Origin: Phycisphaerae bacterium
Lineage (GTDB): Bacteria; Planctomycetota; Phycisphaerae; UBA1845
Length of the DNA: 39,431 nt
Assembly: GCA_020056715.1 (NCBI GenBank)
Contig: JAGVHG010000051.1
Location: 1 to 39,431, forward strand
Direction: 5' to 3'
Below the pieces are notes generated by a model. It worked only from the letters and a program-made list of their open reading frames with translations, had not been told where the DNA came from and made no database searches. The position numbers and the translations under genes are program-made. This document shows positions 1 to 7,456 of this stretch, piece after piece; position 1 is the stretch's first letter, and the number at the start of each line of letters is the position of its first letter.

Positions 1-976
1 ACTCGTTGCCGCCGCTTAGGGCAGCGACATGCTCGGCAATGGCCTCGGCCAAGGCTTGTGTGACGACCGACGTACCGCCCGCGCCATGGGGAGACGCGAT
101 ACCGTTCGGTGTGGAAGGTGACTCCGCGGACTGTTTATCCGAGTCCGCCGACTGGGCATCCGCCGAGACCTTGTTCTGGTCTGGATCCGGTTGACCCTCG
201 GCATCGGGTCCCCCCTGACCTCCCTTTTGTTGCTTTTCCCGGGAGGCCTGTTCTTCACCGCGTCCGTTGCCCGGATGGGGTGATTCTGAGGATGATGTGC
301 CGGGTGTTTTGTCCGTTCCGGTCCCGTCGTCCTCGGTAGGTTGACTCTCCTCGGTCTTGCCTGCCGAACCACTCGACGGCTCTTCGGCGCAATCGGCGGC
401 CGGATGGCTTTGCAGCCACCGGACCAACAAGCGCTCTGCGAGCGATGCGGAGTCGTTCGTCGTTCGAACCGCGGCGAAGCCGTCGAGCACATCCTCGTAC
501 CCGAACACCTCGGCATCCAACCCAAGCATGTCGCGATAATGCGCCAGCTTGAGGTAGACAGCCGTACAAAAGCGTCCGAAGGCGTCGCGCTGTGCCGCCA
601 GCGCCATGATCCGATCCCGAATCTGCGCGAACATCGCGTCCAGATTCGCGCGAACGCCCGGCCAACGACGCATCGCTCGTTGCTCAATGAGAGCATCCTC
701 GATCACATTTAGCATGGCCTCATGGCCGGGGTGCTTTTCCGAAAATTCTTTCACCACCCCGAAATCCGAAAAAGCCACGTGGGCCATCTCGTGGTCCAAG
801 TAGCCTAGGATCATCCGTTCCAGAGGCTCATCCAACGGTTCGGGAAGCGAAGGCAGCATGATCTGCTTCCCGTCGGTCCAGGCCTCGTCGCCTTGGCAGA
901 CGACTTGAACGCCGAACTGGTCGGTCAAAGTCCGAGCCAGCCGTTCGAGCTGGCTCTCAAAGGGGTTGTTTCGCAT
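1..976 (-). CDS. CobT-like protein (partial, runs off left edge)
   Basis: About 325 residues are visible; the C-terminus lies beyond the window. The N-terminal region contains DHEMAHVAFSDF (residues 61-72), which includes an HExxH signature, followed by a segment around residues 90-110 (IEDALIEQRAMRRWPG, then VRANL) that resembles the N-terminal region of cobaltochelatase CobT-type proteins. After residue 190 comes a long, acidic, low-complexity linker rich in S, G, E, D, Q and P, as in CobT before its VWA domain. The start ATG at 976 has AGGAG about 10 nt upstream. It lies 89 bp downstream of a CobS-like AAA+ gene. In known CobS/CobT and MoxR/VWA pairs the AAA+ ring and the VWA protein act together as a chaperone or chelatase. 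No cobalamin gene is seen here, so a remodelling role is more likely than cobalt insertion. The VWA domain itself is not visible. Confidence 0.75.
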   Translation of the reverse strand, partial: MRNNPFESQLERLARTLTDQFGVQVVCQGDEAWTDGKQIMLPSLPEPLDEPLERMILGYLDHEMAHVAFSDFGVVKEFSEKHPGHEAMLNVIEDALIEQRAMRRWPGVRANLDAMFAQIRDRIMALAAQRDAFGRFCTAVYLKLAHYRDMLGLDAEVFGYEDVLDGFAAVRTTNDSASLAERLLVRWLQSHPAADCAEEPSSGSAGKTEESQPTEDDGTGTDKTPGTSSSESPHPGNGRGEEQASREKQQKGGQGGPDAEGQPDPDQNKVSADAQSADSDKQSAESPSTPNGIASPHGAGGTSVVTQALAEAIAEHVAALSGGNE

Positions 977-1007
977 AAGCGTTTCTCCTGCGATGCGTAT
1001 GAATAAA

Positions 1008-1040
1008 GCCACGCCGTGGCATCGCGATCACGGCCGTGGC
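1008..1040 (-). terminator. Hairpin followed by T-rich stretch before the CobT-like gene
   Basis: GCCACGGCCGTG and CACGGCGTGGC arms pair with a one-base bulge, and on the minus strand the stem is followed by TTTATTC. It lies between the CobS-like stop and the CobT-like ribosome binding site. It may be a weak terminator or a leader hairpin like those in front of other genes in the window. Confidence 0.45.
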
Positions 1041-1065
1041 CTGCATTCTGTTAACTCGTCTGTGT

Positions 1066-2154
1066 CTACGCCGCGGGTTGCTGTTGCATCATCGGGCCGA
1101 GGTGATGGTCGAAGGTCTCCTGGATGACCTTGACGTCTTCTGCCGGGACCTTATTGAGGACGCAGACCGTGAGGGCCCGCGTGAAGTCGTTGCCGCGTTC
1201 CAGTCGAGCGCACAACGCCAGAAGGCGTCGAGTGCTCACCACCGTTGTGAGTTGCTCCTCGGCATGTGCCTTTCGCAGATCGCCCGCGGCTTTCACGATC
1301 CGCTTGAGCAGATCCTTGTTCAGCGAAGCGTGTCGCGCTCGCAGCAACTCAACCTCCTGCTTGGCCGGCAGGAAATCCATGTGCACAACCACGTCCCAGC
1401 GGTCCAGCCAGGAGAAGTTCAGGACGTGCGTCCCACTGGCGTAGAGGCCCGAATCGGAGCCGAAGCCCAGGGTGTTGGCCGTGGCGACCAACCGGAATGC
1501 CTCGTGCGGGGCGATGTCTTCTCCTGTGTCGGTCAGCAGCAAGTGACCGTTGGGCTCAAGCACCTGCTGGAGGATGAACCCCACCTCGGGCTGCATCGCG
1601 TCGACTTCATCAAGCTGCAGGATGTGGCCTTCCTCAAGCGCCATAGGCAAGATGCCCTTCACGAAGACGGTCTCCTTTCTCTCGTTGACCGTCCAGTGCC
1701 CCACGAAATCCGCCACGCTGGTCTCGCCGTTGAGCGAAACGCGGCGGACGGGTCTTTGGGTGAGGGCGCCGATTTGCCGGACGAGCGAGCTCTTGCCGGT
1801 CCCACTGGGACCGTGAATAAACACCCGTTCGTTATGCTCGATGGCCTCGGCCACGTCCTTGCAGGGTTCCGTCCAGACAAAGGTGGAATCGGGATGCGGA
1901 ACAAGGGGGTGGTCCACGCCGCATCGCGCCGTCATCCGGATTCCCGCAATGTCCAATTGGTAGTGAAGCACACCATCGTGCCGTTGAACGCCATGCTCTT
2001 TGATAAAGGCGCCGAATTCAGCGCTGTGCAGGGCATGGTTCGCGAAATTGGTTTGGAATGTCTCCGGTTCGGTCTGGTGCGCTGTTCGGAGATGGTGCAC
2101 CAGGGTGAAGCGTTCGGTATGCCCGCAAATGGGGCAGGTCAGTGTTTCGGACAT
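1066..2154 (-). CDS. CobS/MoxR-like AAA+ ATPase with N-terminal zinc finger
   Basis: 362 residues. An N-terminal C2H2-type finger (CPICGHTERF, then LVHHLRTAH) is followed by about 60 residues and then an AAA+ core. Visible motifs are Walker A GPSGTGKSS (around residue 115), Walker B ILQLDEVDAM (around 170) and a sensor-1 VATANT (around 220). The DEVDAMQPEVGFILQQVLE layout matches the CobS/MoxR branch of AAA+ proteins. The ATG at 2154 is preferred over an in-frame TTG at 2160 because AGAAAGGA lies at the right distance. The next gene downstream encodes a CobT-like protein, so the two probably form an ATPase/VWA-type remodelling complex. A hairpin with a T-run sits just upstream. The target is unknown. 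Confidence 0.85.
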   Translation of the reverse strand: MSETLTCPICGHTERFTLVHHLRTAHQTEPETFQTNFANHALHSAEFGAFIKEHGVQRHDGVLHYQLDIAGIRMTARCGVDHPLVPHPDSTFVWTEPCKDVAEAIEHNERVFIHGPSGTGKSSLVRQIGALTQRPVRRVSLNGETSVADFVGHWTVNERKETVFVKGILPMALEEGHILQLDEVDAMQPEVGFILQQVLEPNGHLLLTDTGEDIAPHEAFRLVATANTLGFGSDSGLYASGTHVLNFSWLDRWDVVVHMDFLPAKQEVELLRARHASLNKDLLKRIVKAAGDLRKAHAEEQLTTVVSTRRLLALCARLERGNDFTRALTVCVLNKVPAEDVKVIQETFDHHLGPMMQQQPAA

Positions 2155-2181
2155 TGGCAATGTCCTTTCTGCGCCATGCGC

Positions 2182-2262
2182 AAAAAAGAACTCGGCCGCT
2201 GTTGCACGAGGTCCACGTCACGCGCGCGGAATCTTAAGTCCTCGTACCTCAGCAGACCGAGT
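2182..2262 (-). terminator. Intrinsic terminator or attenuator upstream of the CobS-like gene
   Basis: On the minus strand ACTCGG (2257-2262) pairs with CCGAGT (2190-2195), an inner GCTG/CAGC pair extends the stem, and the 3' arm is followed by TTCTTTTTTG. This is the classic hairpin plus U-tract. It resembles the one at 2835-2902, sharing GCTGAG in the 5' arm and CAGCGGCCG in the 3' arm. It lies about 25 nt before the CobS-like start, so it either ends the preceding transcript or attenuates this one. Confidence 0.6.
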
Positions 2263-2283
2263 CAGGTTGTGATTCGGATTGGC

Positions 2284-2598
2284 CTATGGGAGCGAGCCCA
2301 TTGGAGGAGGGGGACGGGGGACCCGGAACGCGATGGGATCGGCGAAGGCATCGTACACTGCCTCGATGTCCCGCTGTGCGCGATCCAATCGGTGCAGGTA
2401 TTCCTCCGCATCGATGTCCTCGTTTGCCTCCCGGCACAGGAAGAGGAACAAGGTGTCCCCTGCGGATTCCACGCGAACCGCGAAGTCACCAATGGTCTCG
2501 CCCGCCATGGGAGGTTCAACGGGCAAGAGGTCACTATCCGGATAGGCACGGTAGATGACTTGCGCTGCGATGGCTCGCCAGTTAAGTTCCGATGCCAT
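2284..2598 (-). CDS. Small unknown protein
   Basis: 104 residues, acidic, with no family that I recognise. The first half includes RAYPDSDLLPVE and FAVRVESAGDTLFLFLCREA, which looks like a small alpha/beta fold. The C-terminus is proline-rich (RVPRPPPPMGSLP). The ATG at 2598 shares one base with the stop of the upstream gene (TGATG), and GGGAGG precedes it, so the two genes are translationally coupled. A GTG at 2601 is an alternative start. It is followed by the terminator-like hairpin before the CobS-like gene. Confidence 0.7.
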   Translation of the reverse strand: MASELNWRAIAAQVIYRAYPDSDLLPVEPPMAGETIGDFAVRVESAGDTLFLFLCREANEDIDAEEYLHRLDRAQRDIEAVYDAFADPIAFRVPRPPPPMGSLP

Positions 2599-2807
2599 CA
2601 CGCACCTCCCTTCTGGGCACGGTCCTCTGGGAATTGCCAGCGCCCGCAGGCGGCTGCATCATCCTGCAGGGCGTCCAGCAAATGGACGATGCCCCACAAC
2701 GTGTCCAACTGGGGCGGCTTGGGTGGTTTCCCACTTAGCCACTCGACCAAAACGCGTTTCTGGCGGTGAAGTAGGTTCCAGTCGACACCATTCAAGGAAT
2801 CGAACAT
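2598..2807 (-). CDS. Small unknown protein coupled to its downstream neighbour
   Basis: 69 residues, probably helical (NLLHRQKRVLVEWLSG, IVHLLDALQDDA). No family recognised. The ATG at 2807 is chosen because AAAGGAG lies about 10 nt upstream; an upstream in-frame start at 2834 would overlap the leader hairpin. Its stop overlaps the next start by one base, indicating a two-gene unit. It sits directly after a hairpin with a U-tract. Confidence 0.65.
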   Translation of the reverse strand: MFDSLNGVDWNLLHRQKRVLVEWLSGKPPKPPQLDTLWGIVHLLDALQDDAAACGRWQFPEDRAQKGGA

Positions 2808-2834
2808 GTTCTCACGTCTCCTTTCTGTTGGCAC

Positions 2835-2902
2835 AAAAAAGCCCGGCCGCTGACCGACGCCCGCGCACGCGCGCAGAGACAGCGCCGCTCAGCAAACCGG
2901 GC
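2835..2902 (-). terminator. Intrinsic terminator after the GHKL ATPase gene
   Basis: On the minus strand GCCCGG (2897-2902) pairs with CCGGGC (2841-2846), an inner GCTGA/TCAGC pair extends it, and six T residues follow. It lies 26 nt beyond the GHKL stop and about 28 nt before the next start. Either termination or attenuation is possible. Confidence 0.65.
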
Positions 2903-2927
2903 CATGAATTCTTGGGGTTCGATCCTC

Positions 2928-4571
2928 CTAAGGGGAGGAGCGATTCTGGGCGGGAGGAGGCTGAAGCCTCTTGTGCGCGCCGTTCTTGAGTTGGATGTCC
3001 ACGGCCCCGTCGGGCGTGATCGTGACGCGCTTCCACTTCGACGGCAGATCGAAGAGTACCTTCACGATGTTCTGGCGGAGGTATTCATCCGGTCCGATGA
3101 CGTCGGCCCAAAAGCGTTCCAGATCCTCGGAAAACGCTCTCTCCTGGGTATCGAACGTGTCCCCGTCCTCGTTCCAGCCGCCGAGGTGATACCAGACTTC
3201 GGATGCAGAGAGGCGTTGCCGCGCTTCCTTGGTGACGTAAACGATGGCGTCAGCCCATTGAAGTTTGCCCTTCGCCGGCAACACGGCCATACAGACGCCG
3301 GAGCGGAACACGCGACCGTCGCTGGTGCGGACCGTGATCGTGATCGACTCCACACACACAAGGGTTCCCGACCAAAGCCAGTCCTCATGGATAGTCTTCT
3401 TCTTGATGACTTTAACGTCATCGACGGTCGGCATGTTCGCCCACGAGTAACCGTTGTAGGACGAGCGGACGTCGACCGGAACGAACGGCGTCTCGAAGGA
3501 GCCGAGCGCCGCTAGGAGGTGGATGTTGGTTGCATCGTTGTCCTCCCACTTCTTATGATCGGAATCGAAGCGGTAACATTGGGCCAGCGGATAGTCCTTC
3601 GGAGCCTCCACCCTAACGGGATCCGGCATCCCATCGCTCTTCAGAAGTCCGATCTCGTAGGTGGGCTTCGCCTCGGGCAACGTGATGCCCAGTTCCTTGG
3701 CGCGGAGGTACTCCTTGTATACCAAGGAGTGTTCGCCCCGGTTCTCGATGAAGCGGTAGGCTTCCAGTTCGAGCGCCGCCTTCAACGCCTCAAAGGCCTC
3801 GTTCTCGACAAGGCGAGTCCGTGCCGGCAGCATCAGGCGAATACCCGTCGGCTCTCCGGTCAGGTCCACGAGATACCGCAGACTGTGCTCACCCACGGGG
3901 TGGTAATCGAACGTGACCACCTGGCCGTGAAAGTTGACGAACACGTTGTTGCTGTCGAACGGTTCACGACGAGCCCTGGCGTACCATCCGTTGAGCTTCT
4001 CGTACGGACAGACCTCGATCCGGCAGCCCAGTTCCGGGTGGTGGACGGCGCTGTCCGAAATGAACGGCAGCTTCGGGCATTCCTCTCCGTCCACGACCAC
4101 GCGCAACCCGGAGAAGACCGCGCAAGCGCTTACCTGTTCCGGCGTCCAGCGCTCGTCGGGGAAGCGCAGTTCGGTGCCCTCGTTCGGAATAGGATCGTTT
4201 TCGATGTCCACGGGCGTTCCGGTCCAGCCGTCGCCGCGAATGGTCAGCATACTGCCCTGAGAGCGGATGGTGAGCTCTCGTGGCGCCAAGCTGAAGAGCC
4301 CGACCCCGGCGGGATCTTCGCTGAGCTCGATGGCGTCGTCCCAACCGGAACTTCCCAGGTCCAGGAGCTTCTTAAACTCCTCGATCCCCCGGCCGTTGTC
4401 GCGGACCGTAATAAGATTTTCCGCGTTGGTGATCTGCACCTCGGTCGCGTCGGCGCGCCGGGCGTTCTGCAGAATCTCGATGATTCTGCCTTCCATCGTA
4501 CCGGTGAACAGCCTGCTTGCTTTCTGCAGCAGGCGCGGGTTCACGGTTGCCTGGATTGTTATTGTATTCAT
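2928..4571 (-). CDS. GHKL-superfamily ATPase
   Basis: 547 residues. The N-terminal 180 residues carry Bergerat-fold motifs: N-box EILQNARRADA (E32, N36), G1 box DNGRGI (58-63) and G2 box AGVGLFSLA (88-96). This is the ATP-binding fold shared by Hsp90, gyrase B, MutL and histidine kinases. No phospho-acceptor histidine, HAMP or membrane segment is seen, so it is not a sensor kinase. The remaining 360 residues (for example ARTRLVENEAFEALKAALEL) are not recognised. It lies upstream of the CobS/CobT-like genes on the same strand, separated by a terminator-like hairpin. The start ATG at 4571 has GGAGGTACAG upstream. It is probably an ATP-gated conformational machine, but its client is unknown. Confidence 0.85.
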   Translation of the reverse strand: MNTITIQATVNPRLLQKASRLFTGTMEGRIIEILQNARRADATEVQITNAENLITVRDNGRGIEEFKKLLDLGSSGWDDAIELSEDPAGVGLFSLAPRELTIRSQGSMLTIRGDGWTGTPVDIENDPIPNEGTELRFPDERWTPEQVSACAVFSGLRVVVDGEECPKLPFISDSAVHHPELGCRIEVCPYEKLNGWYARARREPFDSNNVFVNFHGQVVTFDYHPVGEHSLRYLVDLTGEPTGIRLMLPARTRLVENEAFEALKAALELEAYRFIENRGEHSLVYKEYLRAKELGITLPEAKPTYEIGLLKSDGMPDPVRVEAPKDYPLAQCYRFDSDHKKWEDNDATNIHLLAALGSFETPFVPVDVRSSYNGYSWANMPTVDDVKVIKKKTIHEDWLWSGTLVCVESITITVRTSDGRVFRSGVCMAVLPAKGKLQWADAIVYVTKEARQRLSASEVWYHLGGWNEDGDTFDTQERAFSEDLERFWADVIGPDEYLRQNIVKVLFDLPSKWKRVTITPDGAVDIQLKNGAHKRLQPPPAQNRSSP

Positions 4572-4601
4572 ATCTGTACCTCCGGCATGGTTGCTCTTCT
4601 T

Positions 4602-4658
4602 GGCGACGCCTTGCCCATGCCTGCATGGTGTCGCCGTGAGCGCGACACGCGTCGCGCT
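4602..4658 (-). promoter_or_regulatory. Two adjacent leader hairpins upstream of the GHKL gene
   Basis: 4602-4635 forms a 12- to 13-bp stem (GGCGACGCC with GGTGTCGCC plus TGC/GCA) and 4639-4658 forms a perfect 8-bp stem (AGCGCGAC/GTCGCGCT). There is no T-run. They lie 31-87 nt before the GHKL start codon, the same arrangement as at other genes here. Function inferred from position only. Confidence 0.5.
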
Positions 4659-4705
4659 GAAATTTCATTTCCTGATGATCAAGGTGACCTGGTCCGCTGA
4701 TCGGC

Positions 4706-5197
4706 TCAGACAATCTCGAGGGGGGGAAGCTCGGGGATATCGGGGCAAAGTTTCCGAAGGGCGCCAAGCGCTTTGGCGGCCTGCCCCGCTTCAAGCAGCG
4801 CAACAGCTTTGCGAACGGCCTCCATTGGCACGTAGGTGTCGCGGCTGTTGATGTTGCTGCCGGGGCGGACCAGCGGCTCTTTCATCCCCGGACGCCAATC
4901 CGCCAATTCGGCGTCGCAGTCAAAACTGGCCTCCCCATGCCGGGAATAGCTCAGTCCCAGCTTGCGGCAGGCGGCTTCCAGTTCGGGGAACTCACCGTAG
5001 TCGGCTTGCTCGTCGCAGAGGCGTAGGTGCTTGTCCTGTCGCGCCTCGATCAGCTCGTTTGCGTCCTTCGGCATGAACGGCGCGTCGCCCCATTCAAGGC
5101 TGAGCGCCGCTGCGCGGAGCTCTTTCAACAACGGCTCAACATTCGAGCGTTTGATTTGTCCGCCGATGCGGATTGAAGCACAGAATCGTGAACTCAT
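4706..5197 (-). CDS. Unknown 163-residue protein
   Basis: A soluble, mixed-charge protein with no recognised family. The N-terminal half (SSRFCASIRIGGQIKRSN) suggests beta strands and the C-terminal half is helical (AVRKAVALLEAGQAAKALGA), ending PDIPELPPLEIV. It starts with ATG at 5197; the nearby GGGAG is a plausible ribosome binding site. It lies 134 bp upstream of the GHKL gene on the same strand. An 8-bp leader hairpin sits at 5216-5252. Confidence 0.75.
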   Translation of the reverse strand: MSSRFCASIRIGGQIKRSNVEPLLKELRAAALSLEWGDAPFMPKDANELIEARQDKHLRLCDEQADYGEFPELEAACRKLGLSYSRHGEASFDCDAELADWRPGMKEPLVRPGSNINSRDTYVPMEAVRKAVALLEAGQAAKALGALRKLCPDIPELPPLEIV

Positions 5198-5215
5198 ATA
5201 TAGTCTCCCAATTAC

Positions 5216-5252
5216 GACCGCGCGTGGTTAACCCTTGCGTGCCGGCGCGGTC
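5216..5252 (-). promoter_or_regulatory. Leader hairpin upstream of the 4706-5197 gene
   Basis: GACCGCGC (5216-5223) pairs with GCGCGGTC (5245-5252). It lies about 20 nt before the start codon and has no U-tract, so it looks like a leader element rather than a terminator. The surrounding 5253-5492 sequence shows no convincing gene or motif. Confidence 0.4.
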
Positions 5253-5492
5253 ATCACGGCAGCGCAAGGCGTTGACAAGACCCAAGTCCGGAACATCAGG
5301 TGAGTTAGGCACTATGAGATGTCACTTTGGAGCCATACTATATTTGAGGCTTTGGCGCGAGGGCGGCGTTTTTGTGACGAATTGCCCCTTCGCGGCGGGA
5401 CCCGATGTGCGGGACCTTGTTAAAAAACTCGAAGTGCGTGAGGGCGTGAATCGCACTGCACCAAAAACCTGGCCAAGTCGGCCGAGTTGCGT

Positions 5493-5723
5493 TCAATACG
5501 GTGGGTTGTACTGCGAATGACCTCCCCGAGACCGCCTTCTATAGCGTTTCCGCTTCAGCCGTTTCGGAGGGCGATTTCCTTTACTATTCGACCACCCGTC
5601 AAACATGGGCCGCTGTGGGGGTCTCTCGACGACAACCACCAGACACACCCAGTTTTCGATGATTCGGATGACCGGCGCAGGTCTGAGCCGTGGCCACCAA
5701 CCCAATCTACATAGCCAACTCAT
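5493..5723 (-). CDS. Small, very basic hypothetical protein
   Basis: 76 residues. The N-terminal half is hydrophobic and tryptophan-rich (WVCLVVVVERP) and the C-terminal half is strongly basic (PPKRLKRKRYRRRSRGG). The ATG overlaps the stop of the upstream gene as ATGA, and AGAAAGGAG lies 9 nt upstream. These are good signs of translation. Composition is otherwise unusual and no family is recognised. Nucleic-acid binding is possible from the basic tail. It could still be a chance ORF. Confidence 0.4.
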   Translation of the reverse strand: MSWLCRLGWWPRLRPAPVIRIIENWVCLVVVVERPPQRPMFDGWSNSKGNRPPKRLKRKRYRRRSRGGHSQYNPPY

Positions 5724-6160
5724 GAACTAATTCTCCTTTCTGTTGCGGCCTCGCCGCATCTTTCATTACCACTAGGCCCGGCCGAGGCCGGGACCGTGCC
5801 GATCACGGTCACCTGGTCCGGTTCGGGCATCAGCACCACGCGATCGTTGCAATCGCTTACCCACTCGATGAATGGATGGGGCGCGTACGCTTTCGGATCG
5901 AGCCCTGCGGTGATGTGTCCAACGGTTCCGGTCTGGCGCTCCGCGAACCCTTCCATCGCGTCTTCCGCCTCCAGGGATTTGCCCTTGTAGCAGCCGGCCA
6001 GGCGCAACTTCCGGCCCCGGATGTCGCGATCAAAATCGCCCTCCAGGTCCACGGCCACGGTCTCTTTCAAACCGGCGAACCGCAGCCGGCCCGTGACCTT
6101 GCCCGGCTTGCTGTTGTCCAATTCTCCTTCCACAAGATATTTGGTTGGTCTCCATGTCAT
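5720..6160 (-). CDS. Uncharacterised element protein (TWRPTKYLVEGELDN type)
   Basis: 146 residues. It has a beta-rich core with TWRPTKYLVEGELDN, VTGRLRFAGLKETVAVDLEG and FDRDIRGRKLRLAG, then PHPFIEWVSDCNDRVVLMPE. I have the impression of a family of hypothetical proteins found on integrative elements, but no function is known to me. The start at 6160 is chosen because GGAGGT lies 7 nt upstream; the longer in-frame start at 6196 would place the ribosome binding site inside the gene. A 13-bp hairpin precedes the ribosome binding site. Confidence 0.75.
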   Translation of the reverse strand: MTWRPTKYLVEGELDNSKPGKVTGRLRFAGLKETVAVDLEGDFDRDIRGRKLRLAGCYKGKSLEAEDAMEGFAERQTGTVGHITAGLDPKAYAPHPFIEWVSDCNDRVVLMPEPDQVTVIGTVPASAGPSGNERCGEAATERRISS

Positions 6161-6187
6161 GTTTACACCTCCAATGTTTTGTACGTG

Positions 6188-6221
6188 CGATGGCACGTCT
6201 CGCGCGCCAGACGTGCCATCG
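6188..6221 (-). promoter_or_regulatory. Perfect 13-bp leader hairpin
   Basis: CGATGGCACGTCT (6188-6200) and AGACGTGCCATCG (6209-6221) pair perfectly around an 8-nt loop. It is placed 28 nt before the start codon of the 5720-6160 gene and is not followed by a T-run. It is one of the strongest hairpins in the window. Confidence 0.6.
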
Positions 6222-6242
6222 AATCGTTGTTCCTACGCGCGC

Positions 6243-6270
6243 AAAAAGCAGTTCCCAACGGCTGGGAACT
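6243..6270 (-). terminator. Intrinsic terminator of the zinc-ribbon operon
   Basis: AGTTCCCA (6250-6257) pairs with TGGGAACT (6263-6270). On the minus strand the stem is followed by GCTTTTT, and on the plus strand by TTTC. It lies 300 nt after the last gene of the 8416-6570 operon. The 6271-6569 stretch between them holds no gene that I can support; a plus-strand ORF at 6342-6545 lacks support. Confidence 0.65.
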
Positions 6271-6569
6271 TTTCAAAAGCGATGAATGTTGATTGACTCG
6301 CACACTTCAAGTCCCGCGGGGCTCAAACTGTCGTCTCGTCGGTGAATGTCGTTGGATGGGGTTGCATAGAATCAGCTAACTCGATCTTGGGCTGGCTCGT
6401 GGCCAATCCCGGTTTCTCGTCGAGGATCTGCTTCGTGATGACCAATCGGCGTTGCGCCCGGTGCTGTCACGTGTGGTTGGATCCTCGGGCAAGGTGTGCG
6501 AGATGTCGCACGTTTGTCCTTGCCCATGCGCACTTGCGCTTGTGAGGATTGTTAAGTGGTAACTGCGAA

Positions 6570-7076
6570 TCAGCTGGAATTCTTAAATGCTTCGGTCCCG
6601 CGGTCGGTCCGACTCACCGCAACCGATCCGCGGCCAGGTGACAGGAAGGCGTTGTCGGTGGGGCGCAGTAGCTCAACCAGAGCTTCTTCCTTCCGGTTGC
6701 GGCCGGGTCCCGTCTCCTGCCGCCATTGATCGATTCTGTCCGCCAACGCGCGAAGCCCCGCACTCATCCGGCCGGAGAGCTTCCAACCATTGCGCCCGCC
6801 GTAACGGCTGTTCATCCAGGTGACCCTTTCAATCAACCCCAGCCGGGCCAGCTTGGCCCGCGTGCGCTCCAGGATTCGGCGGGACAAGCCGTGGGTCTGC
6901 GCAACTTCATGCAACGGATAAGGAACGCCGCCGGCGGCCTTGAGACTCAAAACGATTCGGGCCGCCGCGTAGCGCTGCCGGGGGTTCCCCGGAAACAGAA
7001 GTTCCATCAGATCGGTGACATCCTCAACCGTTCGCGCCTTGCGGTGGTCGAAGATGATCTTCGGGCGGACGGTCAT
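6570..7076 (-). CDS. Winged-helix DNA-binding protein
   Basis: 168 residues. Residues 20-110 form a winged helix: a helix LFPGNPRQRYAAARIVLSLK, then PLHEVAQTHGLSRRILERTR as the helix-turn-helix, then ARLGLIERVTW as the wing start. The C-terminus is basic and probably disordered. It is the last gene in a four-gene operon and its ATG overlaps the previous stop as ATGA. It is probably a regulator or the DNA-binding partner of the zinc-ribbon proteins. The operator is unknown. Confidence 0.75.
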   Translation of the reverse strand: MTVRPKIIFDHRKARTVEDVTDLMELLFPGNPRQRYAAARIVLSLKAAGGVPYPLHEVAQTHGLSRRILERTRAKLARLGLIERVTWMNSRYGGRNGWKLSGRMSAGLRALADRIDQWRQETGPGRNRKEEALVELLRPTDNAFLSPGRGSVAVSRTDRGTEAFKNSS

Positions 7077-7456
7077 GGCTCCTCATCCCCATCTCGCGGC
7101 GTTTGATCGGATTGGCGGGCCAGGTGATTCGCGGACTCGAAGACAAGCTCCCGCCGCAGCAAGTAGCGCTCCTTGCTGATGCGAATGGCATGTTCACGCA
7201 GCTGCGTGCCGAACGTCGTCTCGATGAGCAGAATCGCGTCATACGCCGAGATGTAGACCTGGTTGAACAGCCTCCAAAAGCGCCAACGCACTCCCTGGCG
7301 GCTCATGCGGAAGGCGCGATGGACTTTGTCCCCGTAGGTACCGCGGAGCACCATGTAGCTCGGACTCCCCGGACGCAACTCGACCCACAGGTCATGCGAT
7401 TCCATCAGGGACTTCAAGTTCGTCAAGAATGTTCGGTCTTTTTCGGTCAGTGCCAC
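7073..7456 (-). CDS. Unknown 127-residue protein overlapping its neighbours
   Basis: The body reads as a compact alpha/beta protein (LWVELRPGSPSYMVLRG, VYISAYDAILLIETTFG). No family recognised. The GTG at 7456 gives MALTEKDRTFLTNLKSLM, which looks like a natural N-terminus but overlaps the upstream gene by 65 nt. An ATG at 7405 would cut the overlap to 14 nt. Its 3' end overlaps the next start by ATGA. The operon context suggests joint action with the winged-helix and zinc-ribbon proteins. Confidence 0.65.
   Translation of the reverse strand: MALTEKDRTFLTNLKSLMESHDLWVELRPGSPSYMVLRGTYGDKVHRAFRMSRQGVRWRFWRLFNQVYISAYDAILLIETTFGTQLREHAIRISKERYLLRRELVFESANHLARQSDQTPRDGDEEP

Noticed and set aside
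1036-2769. 577-residue open frame on the plus strand
   Set aside because: It lies antisense to the CobS-like gene and its neighbours, which have clear motifs and ribosome binding sites. It is a GC-bias shadow frame.
2910-2945. T-loop-like GGGTTCGATCC suggesting a tRNA
   Set aside because: No acceptor stem, anticodon arm or other tRNA features surround it. It lies at the 3' end of the GHKL gene.
3519-4700. 393-residue plus-strand frame
   Set aside because: It is antisense to the GHKL ATPase gene and has no recognisable motif.
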